In this document: piece by piece, positions 7,033-15,100 of the stretch
Layout of the letters: the number at the start of each line of letters is the position of its first letter
Position numbering within the stretch: the stretch's first letter is position 1
Assembly (NCBI GenBank): GCA_029939535.1
Contig: JAOZST010000065.1
Span: 1-19,401 of the forward strand
Source of the DNA: NBML01 sp029939535
GTDB taxonomy: Bacteria > Desulfobacterota > Desulfobacteria > Desulfobacterales > Desulfobacteraceae
DNA length: 19,401 nucleotides
Reading direction: 5' to 3'
Notes under the pieces: model-generated
Database searches by the model: none
What the model was told of the DNA's origin: nothing
Seen by the model: only the letters and a program-made list of their open reading frames with translations
Translations under genes and position numbers: made by a program

Positions 7033-8328
7033 TTAACGATAGCGTTTTAAAATGCGTTCTGCCTGTTTCTGGGCATCTTTTAACGCTTTTTCAGGTGTTT
7101 TAGCGCCGGTTAATGCCGCCTGGATGGCATCATTCAGAATTTTGTAAATCCTGCCGTTTTCATGAACCGACAACTCTGCTGTGGCATACTTCAACTGATC
7201 CCGGGCAACTGCTGCTGCTGAAAAACTTTTTACATAGGTTTTCAGCTCATCTGTCTCATAGGCATCGGCCCTTGTTCCAAGATAACCGGTTCCAATGCTC
7301 CATTGAGCTGTCCGTACCGGCTGGGTCATCCATTTGACGAATTTGAGTGCAGCAGCTCTTTCCTGGGGTGTGGTCTGTTTGAAAATATAAAAATTGCCAC
7401 CTCCAGTGGGTGTTCCCCGTTCTTTTTTCGCAGGCAGCATTGCCACTCCAAAATCAAAGGAGGCATTCTTTTTAACGGCTGTCAGGTTTCCGGTGCTATG
7501 CCACATGATGGCTGTTTTCTGTTCCAGAAAATCGGTTCTCAGGGTTCCCCATTCAATGGTCCCCTTTGGCATGATTTCCTGTTTCTGACCCAGATTCTTC
7601 CAGAAATCAAGGGCCTGGACAACGCCCGGGTTGTCAAAATAGGTCTCTGTACCGGCATCATTCATCAGAACTTCACTGTTCTGTTTGCTTAATGCTCCGA
7701 ACATCCAATAGGGATATCCAGTGGAAGGAATTTCCAGACCCCATTGGGTCACCTTGCCGGCATCATCTTTTATGACTAATTTTTTGCCCATTTCCATTAG
7801 TTCGTCCCAGGTTGCCGGGGGCTTATCAGGATCAAGACCGGCTTTTCTGAATGCATCTTTATTATAGTACATGACAATGGTGGACCGTTGAAAGGGGATG
7901 CTCCAGGTTTTACCGCCGGTGCGGCTGTTTTCCATCAGGGCCGGGTAAAATTTGCCAAGCCATTGTTTTTCGTCCGGGGTTGTAACCAGATCATCAAAGG
8001 CCAGGATTGCATCATTGTCCATGAGGGTAAAGATTTCAGTGGAAAGGATAACGGAAAGGTGGGGTGGATTACCGCCCTTGAGTGAGGTCATGGCTTTGGT
8101 CATGGTATCGGAGTAATTCCCGGAATAAATTGCTTTTACTGAGATGTCAGGGTTTTCCGCTTCAAACTCCATGACCAGTTTGTCCACAAGTTTTGTCAAA
8201 GGCCCGCCCACTGCAACGGGATAGAACATGGTAAGCTCTGTTGCATTGGCCATTGATGATAATGAAAGCAATAACAGTCCCAACAGCATTGCCTTAAAAA
8301 TTTGAATTAGTGATCTTGGATTTTTCAT
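7033..8328 (-). CDS. UgpB/MalE-type periplasmic solute-binding protein
   Basis: A 431-residue extracytoplasmic binding protein. It has a clear Sec signal peptide: positive start MKNPR, hydrophobic core at about 12-23, and cleavage probable after ANA at residue 29. There is no lipobox cysteine, so it should be free in the periplasm. The mature part has the cluster B fold signs FYPVAVGGP, FEAENPDI, MTSLKGGNPP and MYYNKDAFRKAGLDP. It is homologous to the glycerol-3-phosphate and maltooligosaccharide binding proteins (COG1653 type), but I see no residues that fix the ligand. An AAGGAG site precedes the ATG. It is the first gene of the transporter operon and the main determinant of its specificity. 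Confidence 0.92.
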   Translation of the reverse strand: MKNPRSLIQIFKAMLLGLLLLSLSSMANATELTMFYPVAVGGPLTKLVDKLVMEFEAENPDISVKAIYSGNYSDTMTKAMTSLKGGNPPHLSVILSTEIFTLMDNDAILAFDDLVTTPDEKQWLGKFYPALMENSRTGGKTWSIPFQRSTIVMYYNKDAFRKAGLDPDKPPATWDELMEMGKKLVIKDDAGKVTQWGLEIPSTGYPYWMFGALSKQNSEVLMNDAGTETYFDNPGVVQALDFWKNLGQKQEIMPKGTIEWGTLRTDFLEQKTAIMWHSTGNLTAVKKNASFDFGVAMLPAKKERGTPTGGGNFYIFKQTTPQERAAALKFVKWMTQPVRTAQWSIGTGYLGTRADAYETDELKTYVKSFSAAAVARDQLKYATAELSVHENGRIYKILNDAIQAALTGAKTPEKALKDAQKQAERILKRYR

Positions 8329-8360
8329 GCATCTTCTCCTTTATAGATTGTTATTAATAG

Positions 8361-8374
8361 TACAAACGCTTTAT
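8361..8374 (-). promoter_or_regulatory. Degenerate LacI-family operator candidate before the binding-protein gene
   Basis: The minus strand reads ATAAAGCGTTTGTA, which shares the core AARCGTTT with the two strong operators at 9499 and 9661 (8 of 14 positions). It lies about 33-46 bases upstream of the binding-protein ATG, next to a GTGACA that could act as a -35 box. The match is imperfect, so regulation through this site is an inference from position and similarity. Confidence 0.35.
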
Positions 8375-8487
8375 GTCACTGGAGGATTAGACAGTCATCA
8401 GGAATTAATTTGCATTGTGTTAAACCCATTTTTATCCAGTTGAAATATTGAGTTTTTCAATGCGGCCTGTCCAGTCTGATCAGTCTA

Positions 8488-9489
8488 TCAAGGAGCCCTG
8501 GTAGTGGATTCCCGGACGATGAGAGATGACTCCAGCATCCGTTGTTCAGGCTTTGCCTGGTTTTCAATACGCTTAAAAAGAAGTTCTGCACCCAGTTTTC
8601 CCATCTTATAGGCTGGCTGACTGATGGTCGTCAACCCTGGAATTACGTAGGATGCAATCTGAATATCATCAAACCCGACAATGGACAGGTCTTCCGGCAG
8701 ATTCAAGCCCAGTTCCCTTGCGCCCTTCATGGCCCCCAGGGCCAGATAATCATTGGAACAGAAAACAGCGGTGACCGGATTGGGCCGGAAAAGAAGTTTT
8801 TTTGCCGAATCCCTTCCTCCGGTAAGGGAATATTCTGTTTGTTCCAAAAGGTTTTTGTCATAGGGAATGTCATAGTTTTTAAGGCATTGCTTATACCCGT
8901 GCCACCTGTGAAAACTCCTGTCGGATTTGGAAAAAATTCCAGCAACCATGCCGATGCGGACATGGCCGAGCTTTATCAGGTGTTCGGTTGCCTGGTATCC
9001 ACCCTTAAAATTGTCTATTCCCACTGCAGACAAGGGACCTTTTTTTACGGTGCTGTAGAGCAGGACAAAGGGGAACTCTTCATCCAGGAGTATATTAAGG
9101 ATGGAGCCCCTGGGATTGGTGGTGGTGATAATCAGCCCGTCCACCTGCTTTTCTCTCAAGGTCTCAACCAGGCTCTCCTCTTGTTCATACCGGTAGTAAG
9201 TATTCCCCAAAATGACTTGGATTTTCTTCTGGTTTGCGCAATCCTGCACTCCCCGGGTGGATTCTGCAAACACGGGATTATTGATGGTCGGAATGATCAG
9301 CCCTATGGTGTTGGACTGTTTGGTTGCAAAACCACGGGCAAGGGCATTGTATTTGTAGTTGCAGGTCTTCATTGCCCGGGTGACTTTCCCCCGGGTTTCT
9401 TCCCGAACCGTGTCCGGCGAATTAATGACCCTGGAGACCGTGGCAGTGGAAACCCCTGCTATTTTTGCGACGTCAAGAATCGTACTCAT
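8488..9489 (-). CDS. LacI-family transcriptional regulator of the adjacent transporter
   Basis: A 333-residue repressor. The N-terminal helix-turn-helix (ILDVAKIAGVSTATVSRVIN, about residues 4-23) is followed by the hinge region, and residues ~60-330 form the periplasmic-binding-like effector domain (NTIGLIIPTINNPVF, VDGLIITTT, VGFDDIQIASYVIPGLTTI). It should bind a sugar-type effector in the cytoplasm and control the transporter operon downstream and the divergent MBL gene. It is probably autoregulated: an exact palindromic operator lies between its promoter and its ribosome site (GAGGAAG). It lies 159 bases upstream of the binding-protein gene, on the same strand. Confidence 0.93.
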   Translation of the reverse strand: MSTILDVAKIAGVSTATVSRVINSPDTVREETRGKVTRAMKTCNYKYNALARGFATKQSNTIGLIIPTINNPVFAESTRGVQDCANQKKIQVILGNTYYRYEQEESLVETLREKQVDGLIITTTNPRGSILNILLDEEFPFVLLYSTVKKGPLSAVGIDNFKGGYQATEHLIKLGHVRIGMVAGIFSKSDRSFHRWHGYKQCLKNYDIPYDKNLLEQTEYSLTGGRDSAKKLLFRPNPVTAVFCSNDYLALGAMKGARELGLNLPEDLSIVGFDDIQIASYVIPGLTTISQPAYKMGKLGAELLFKRIENQAKPEQRMLESSLIVRESTTRAP

Positions 9490-9498
9490 GTCTTCCTC

Positions 9499-9512
9499 TG
9501 TAAACGTTTACA
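9499..9512. promoter_or_regulatory. LacI-family operator O1 (lacI side)
   Basis: TGTAAACGTTTACA is a perfect 14-bp palindrome with the central CG step typical of LacI-family operators. It ends ten bases before the lacI start codon and covers the predicted transcription start of lacI. A bound repressor should block the gene's own transcription. Confidence 0.8.
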
Positions 9513-9514
9513 TT

Positions 9515-9544
9515 TATATATCCACCCCCGGGGTAATGTGTCAA
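9515..9544 (-). promoter_or_regulatory. lacI promoter (-35 TTGACA, -10 TATATA)
   Basis: On the minus strand TTGACA (9539-9544) and TATATA (9515-9520) are separated by 18 bases. The predicted start near 9508 falls inside operator O1. Exact or near-exact boxes combined with the operator position make this one of the better supported promoters in the window. Confidence 0.65.
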
Positions 9545-9630
9545 TATCTTTTTTAATTAAAGGGAATAAACTTTTATAAGTCTCTAAAATAAATACCATA
9601 ATTTTATTTTATATTATTGATTTTTAATAC

Positions 9631-9660
9631 TTGAAACTTGACCCTGAATTATATTATTAA
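9631..9660 (+). promoter_or_regulatory. Candidate promoter of the MBL-fold gene
   Basis: TTGAAA at 9631-9636 can pair with TATTAT (9652-9657, 15-base spacer) or TATTAA (9655-9660, 18-base spacer). Either choice puts the start inside operator O2 at 9661-9674, mirroring the lacI side. The region is AT-rich and the exact -10 cannot be fixed by eye. Confidence 0.45.
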
Positions 9661-9674
9661 TGTAAACATTTACA
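9661..9674. promoter_or_regulatory. LacI-family operator O2 (MBL side)
   Basis: TGTAAACATTTACA matches O1 at 13 of 14 positions and is palindromic except for the central two bases. It lies 21 bases before the ATG of the MBL-fold gene, just ahead of its AGGAGA ribosome site. Its distance from O1 (about 162 bases centre to centre) would allow looping between two bound dimers. Confidence 0.75.
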
Positions 9675-9695
9675 TCAACCATAGGAGACAGTGAG

Positions 9696-10985
9696 ATGAC
9701 CTGTAATTGTTTAACCCAGGTGACCAGAGATGTAAAACGTATTGAAAACTGCGGAATGTATGTGGATCTCATAAAAACCTCCAGGGGAGTGGTGCGTATG
9801 GGGAGCATGCCGGATATTTCAAAGTTTCTTACCCTTCACGGATTCAGAGAAGAAATTGTAGTTGTTCCTGACTGGGAGGGGTCCATGGCCGGGGATAATC
9901 ATACCGGAGAGGAGTTCGTGCTTTGGCAGGCCCAGGTCAAAGGGGGCATTCGAAAACATTATGTGGGAAAGTCCGTCAATCTCAGCCAGATGTATTATAA
10001 TTTAAATGATACATTTTCTTATTTTTTTGATCCCAAGCGTATATCCATCATGAAAAAACGCTGGCTGGATAATTGGTTCAAAGGGCATATTGCTGCCCCG
10101 ATATACGAGAATGGTCCATTAAAAATTGATTTTGGCAAAGGCAATATCGTTCTGTCAGATCATGGAAAAGTTCTCTATGACAGGCTTGAATTTACACCCT
10201 CCCAAAATCCGGATAGTCAAATTGAAAAGGTTCTTGCCAAGGTGCCAACAGATTCAAAACCCAGGCAGGCCCTTGAAATCAAGGCTGTGGGTACGGGAAA
10301 TGGATTTGTGGGTACTGTTGCCAGTTTTATTGTCCGTTTTTACAAACAGGTGATCTGGATCGATCCCTGCGGATTTCCGGCCCACACTCTGGCGCGCCAT
10401 GGAGTTCACTGGGACGATATTACCCACATCCTTATCACCCATAACCATGAAGATCATATCCAGGGATTTTCTGCCTGCCTTAAACGGGCTGAATATACCA
10501 AAACCCCCTTGAACCTGATAACTGCTTCCAGTATCTACGGGCAGCTTAAAAAACAGTTTACACCATTTTGCCCCGGCTTCAATGCCCTGGTGAACTTTAT
10601 ACCCCTTTCTCCGGGAACCCTGCTGGAGCTGGATTCAATTCAGATAAATTCCCGCTGGAACCATCATTTTCTTCCCTATGGAACATTGGGGCTTAGAATT
10701 TCGGCCAATGGGAAAACCCTGGGGTTTTCCGGTGATACCAAGCTGGACGCAACCATCAATGGGGTTCTTAAACGGGAAGAACTTTTGCCCCAATGGTTTG
10801 CCCATTGTGACCTTATTTTCCATGAAGTGGATTTTGATAATCCAGCCAGCGTGCACACCCACTGGAAACAGGTTGAACTGCTGCAGCAGGAGATATCCGG
10901 TAAGGTCCTGGTATATCACACTCCATTTCTGGCCAATGCTCCCCTGCCCCTGGTCCAGGAGGGAAAAACCTATTGCCTGGAATAG
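9696..10985 (+). CDS. Two-part protein with C-terminal metallo-beta-lactamase-fold hydrolase domain
   Basis: This 429-residue cytoplasmic protein has no signal peptide or membrane segment. Residues from about 195 to the end form an MBL-fold hydrolase: H249-N-H251-E-D253-H254 (the HxHxDH metal motif, in ITHNHEDHIQG), D347 in FSGDTKLD, and later histidines in FHEVDF and VYHTP. Such domains hydrolyse phosphodiesters, lactones or thioesters. Residues 1-180 (RGVVRMGSMPDISKF, VVPDWEGSMAG, and a Trp/Tyr-rich segment) match nothing I recognise. The start ATG has AGGAGA about eight bases before it. Operator O2 at its promoter puts it in the same LacI regulon as the transporter. Processing of the imported compound (for example a UlaG-like lactonase or a phosphodiesterase) is a reasonable inference but is not shown. 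Confidence 0.8.
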   Translation: MTCNCLTQVTRDVKRIENCGMYVDLIKTSRGVVRMGSMPDISKFLTLHGFREEIVVVPDWEGSMAGDNHTGEEFVLWQAQVKGGIRKHYVGKSVNLSQMYYNLNDTFSYFFDPKRISIMKKRWLDNWFKGHIAAPIYENGPLKIDFGKGNIVLSDHGKVLYDRLEFTPSQNPDSQIEKVLAKVPTDSKPRQALEIKAVGTGNGFVGTVASFIVRFYKQVIWIDPCGFPAHTLARHGVHWDDITHILITHNHEDHIQGFSACLKRAEYTKTPLNLITASSIYGQLKKQFTPFCPGFNALVNFIPLSPGTLLELDSIQINSRWNHHFLPYGTLGLRISANGKTLGFSGDTKLDATINGVLKREELLPQWFAHCDLIFHEVDFDNPASVHTHWKQVELLQQEISGKVLVYHTPFLANAPLPLVQEGKTYCLE

Positions 10986-11049
10986 TTATTTTCAGGAGGA
11001 TGAATTAAATTTTTGACAATGGGCAGCAGGGGTCTATGTTATCACCAGT

Positions 11050-11093
11050 CTTAATAAACTTTTCTCTGGGACTTAATAAACCTTTCTCTGGGA
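11050..11093. repeat. Tandem 22-bp duplication at the 3' end of the yitT-like gene
   Basis: Bases 11050-11071 and 11072-11093 are two copies of the same 22-bp unit, differing at one position. The second copy holds the last codons (SQRKVY) and stop of the YitT-family gene; the first lies just beyond the stop. It is a small slippage-type duplication and does not change the protein. Confidence 0.85.
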
Positions 11094-11930
11094 AAATCCT
11101 TTGCCCAGAACATTAAAGGTGTTCTCAGTGATCATGAAAGCTTCCGGATCTATGCCAAAGACGATTTCTTCAATTCGTTTGATCTGGAAGGTGTTGGCTA
11201 CGGTGAGGATGATATCTTTGTTTTGGCCGGTATAGGCGCCTTCCCCTTTAAGGAATGTGGCCCCCCGTTTGAGTTTGTGGAGGATCTGGTCTGTAATTTT
11301 TTTTGGTTCTCTGGAGATAATGATGATCATTTTTCGCTGGTTAAACAGGGTTATACAATATTCAATCACCTGGGAAGCAATATAGCTTGCTGCCATGGAA
11401 TAAAGGATCAGGTCTGTGTTCAGGGTTCCGAAACTGAAAAGAAAGAGGACAAAATTAAATGAAAAGTTATAGGTGCCAATGCGGATGCCGAATTTCTGGT
11501 TGAGCAGGATGGAGATAATGTCATTGCCGCCACCGGAGCCCAGGGATCTGAAAACAATGCCGGCACCGGTTCCCACAAGTATCCCTCCGGCAAGTGTGGC
11601 CAGCCAGGGGTCTGTGATATCAATTTTAAAATTGACAAGATCAATGAGGATGGTCAGGGTAACCATCCCAAAAAGGCTATAGTATAGAAATCGTTTGCTG
11701 ACAAATTTCCACCCAATGATAAAGACCGGGATATTCAGGATCAGGTACCATAATCCAGGGGTCAATGATTCGGTATAGTATAGCAATAGAATGCCAAGGC
11801 CTGAAAATCCTCCCGTGATCATGCCGTGGGGAATGATAATGGATTTGAGTCCCAGGGCAAGGATAAGATTGCCCGCGGTGATCAGAAACAGGTTCCAGGG
11901 GACGGAATAACTTATGTTTTGAAAATTCAT
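11073..11930 (-). CDS. YitT-family membrane protein with C-terminal DUF2179 domain
   Basis: A 285-residue inner-membrane protein. The N-terminal ~190 residues hold five or six hydrophobic segments with family signs: ALGLKSIIIPHGMITGGFSG near the start, and the glycine-rich VGTGAGIVFRSLGSGGGNDI in the middle. The C-terminal part (about 200-280: MIIIISREPKKITDQIL, GATFLKGEGAYTG, DPEAFMITE) is the soluble DUF2179 domain, which ends YitT proteins. The molecular role of the family is not established. Its start has only a weak GAGG very close to the ATG. It is divergent from the debranching-enzyme gene and convergent with the MBL gene; nothing ties it functionally to either. Confidence 0.9.
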   Translation of the reverse strand: MNFQNISYSVPWNLFLITAGNLILALGLKSIIIPHGMITGGFSGLGILLLYYTESLTPGLWYLILNIPVFIIGWKFVSKRFLYYSLFGMVTLTILIDLVNFKIDITDPWLATLAGGILVGTGAGIVFRSLGSGGGNDIISILLNQKFGIRIGTYNFSFNFVLFLFSFGTLNTDLILYSMAASYIASQVIEYCITLFNQRKMIIIISREPKKITDQILHKLKRGATFLKGEGAYTGQNKDIILTVANTFQIKRIEEIVFGIDPEAFMITENTFNVLGKGFSQRKVY

Positions 11931-12136
11931 TTCATTGCCTCGAATCGTAAAAAAGATATCTCAATTAATATAAAGTAGCTGGAAAGACAAGTTATTTTTA
12001 TTGGGTTTTTAAAAAAAATCAAGCATTGTTTTTTTCGGTCCCGAACCCGGAAATTTTTAGGGATTATCCTCCATTCTTGAGTTTGTCTATTTTTTATTAT
12101 AGTATCCCAGGATGACTGGAGGATAGAAAAACTATT

Positions 12137-15100
12137 ATGGGAACATTTCCAGAGATTACTCAATTGCCCCTTCCCGGGGAATCCCGGGTCATGTATTGTG
12201 GAGATTGCCTAAGTTTTAAATTGACCCTTTCCTTCGGGGTCAAAGGGAAGGCATGGGTGAGAACCAATCTTGGTTCTGCAGGGATTTCACAAAAAGAAAT
12301 TATAGGACGTATAGAAAAAAATGAAATAAAACTGGATGAAGCCTGGTATGACATTGAAATGGAGCCTGAAAGCGATCTTGTCTTTACAATTATCCTTCCC
12401 TTGCTCCAGACTGGATTTTTCCAGGCAAAATGTTTTTTTATCCCGGAAAAAAGCACCGCTCCCATCTGGCCCCGTGGGGATAATTGTATTTTCAATGTAG
12501 AGCCGGCAGGCACATGCTGCGGCAATATCATTTATAATGCCTTTGTCCGTCAGTTCGGCAGGTCCAAATCCAGTATGGCCGAAGAAAAAGAATTGTTACC
12601 AATGATAGAACAACTGGATGCAAAGGGATATACGGTTATTCCCGAGTCAGGGAAATTCAGGGATCTTACAAAACAGGTGGAATTTATTTTTTCCCATCTT
12701 GGCTGCCGTGTCCTGCAACTGCTGCCTATACATCCCACCCCAACCACCTATGCCCGCATGGGGCGGTTTGGCAGCCCCTACGCCTCCCTTGATTTTACCC
12801 AGGTTGATCCTGCCCTTGCTGAGTTTGATCCCAGGGCAACCCCTTTGGAACAATTCATGGAATTGGTGGACATGGTTCATTACCATAATGGATATTTGTT
12901 TATGGATATTGCCATTAATCACACCGGATGGGCAGCATCCATCCATGAAACCAATCCGGAATGGCTGGTCAGGGGTGGAGACGGAAAGATTGAGGCTCCT
13001 GGTGCCTGGGGAGTTGTATGGGCTGATTTGACAAAACTGGATTATACAAATGTGGATCTCTGGAAATATATGGCCCATGTTTTTTTGTTGTGGTGCCACA
13101 GGGGCGTTGACGGGTTTCGGTGCGATGCAGGTTACATGGTTCCTGTAGAAGCCTGGGAATATATTGTTGCCAAGGTAAGGCTTGAATATCCTGAAACGCT
13201 TTTTTTCCTGGAAGGCCTTGGTGGGCTGATTGCAACAACGCGAAAAATATTGGGCAGGGCGAATTTCAACTGGGCCTATTCTGAATTGTTTCAGAATTAT
13301 TCAAAGGAAGAGATTTCAAATTATCTTCCCCTTGCCTATGATATATCACGGACAAGCGGCCACACCATTCATTTTGCAGAAACCCATGACAATAACCGCC
13401 TGGCTGTAATTTCAATGGAATATGCAAAAATGAGAACCTCCCTTTGTGCGCTTTGTTCTGTGGGCGGGGGATTTGGATTTGCTAATGGTGTGGAATGGTT
13501 TGCCTCCCAAAAAATTGATGTCCATGGATCTGCCAGCCTCAACTGGGGAAGCAGGACAAATCAGGTAGATCATATTTCCAGGCTGAACCTCATATTAAAA
13601 ACCCATCCTGCCTTTTTCGGAGAAACCCGGCTTGAATTGATTCAGAAAAATCAATGCCAGTGCCTGGTATTGCTGAGGCACAATGAACAAATGGATAAAA
13701 AACTTCTGATTTTAATTAATCTGGATTGTGAAAATCCCCTTGAAGCATCCTGGATAAGACAAGATTCAGGTATTCAAGAAACAGTGTTCTATGATTTGAT
13801 CTCAGAGGCAGAAATCAAAATTCAAAATACAAATGATAATTGTGTTATAAGGCTGGCTCCGGGAGAGGCCCTGGCCTTGACACCAGACCCTGATGATTTA
13901 AATCTCCTTGAACAAAACAGGCATAATAAAAGCCAGATGCCGGAAAGGGTGTATTTTCAAAAATTAAAAGCAAAAATGTTATTGGTTTACACAATTTTCA
14001 AAGGGTACAAGAATATAAAAGGCATTAATGTCCAGCAAGAGGCTTTGGCCTTTGCAGATGATCCAATTGAATTCATACGTTCTCTAAATAAGGAATCAAA
14101 GGAGAGCCGGGTGATTGTATTTGATTTTCAAAGGGATAAAAAACGCCAGTTAATGGTGCCCCCGGGGTTTTTTCTTCTTATCAAATGCAGGACCGGGTTC
14201 AGGGCAGAAATTCTGGATGAATTCAAGTCAAATCAGATATCCGGCAAAAGATTCCCAAAAAAATCCATTGGATATGAAGAAGGAATCCCCACAAAGGACA
14301 AAAAAGGATTTTTTGCTCTTTTTCCCCCGGGAAAAATTAGGCACTTTCATAAAGAATATACTTTAAACCTGCGGGTATTTGAATCCGCTGGCACTCAGAT
14401 TGAAACGGCTTCATTATTATACCTTGCCCCGGGTCGTGACCTTTCTATGAGTTCATCCTTTACAAGAAAGGAGATTGTAAAAACCCCTTTTTTGAAATTA
14501 TTGGGTACAACCACCAGAGGCGGTATGATGAGGGCTGCTGCCTGGTGGGGCAGGCTTGACAGCAGGTATGATGCTTTCCTTGGCGCAAATATGGACAAAA
14601 CAATGCCGGAAAACAGGTGGATGGTGTTTTCAAGGTGTAGAATCTGGGCCATCTTCCAGGGCTATTCAAGGGAACTTACATTGGATTGTCTTGAAAAATT
14701 TACATTTTCCTATGACCATGGTGGTAAATGGCTGTTTCATGTTCCCACATCCGAAGGCAGGTATTATGCTGTAACCCTTTATCTTTTCATTGATCCGGAG
14801 GAGAATCATGTCTGCCTGTCCCTGGTAAGAGAGAACTCCTCCCAGGATAATCTTCTTTTTTTAAATGATGATAAACCAGTGACCATTATCATGAGACCGG
14901 ATATCGAAGACAGGAGCTTTCATGAAACCGTCAAAGCATATAAAGGGCCTGAAAAGCAATGGCCCAAGTCTATCTCAACCTTTGACCAAGGGTTTTTATT
15001 TTCACTTTCCAGGGGAAAAACCCTTGGCATTACCCTGAACAGGGGCAAATTTGTCCATGAACCTGAATGGCATTATATGGTCCGCCGCCCCTTGGAGGCC

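Noticed and set aside
8542..9579. 345-codon plus-strand ORF over the lacI gene
   Set aside because: Antisense shadow of a clear LacI-family gene; the protein has no recognisable domain and runs through the lacI promoter and operator.
10998..11009. A small gene after the MBL protein, suggested by AGGAGG followed by ATG
   Set aside because: The ATG touches the ribosome site and its frame stops after two codons (ATG AAT TAA).
12038..12049. Short TTCGG/CCGAA hairpin in the YitT/debranching intergenic region
   Set aside because: Five-base stem with a two-base loop and no terminator or operator context; too weak to call.
11927..12163. 78-codon minus-strand ORF between the YitT and debranching-enzyme genes
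   Set aside because: It starts inside the debranching gene, covers an AT-rich divergent promoter region, has no ribosome site or family features, and overlaps the YitT start.
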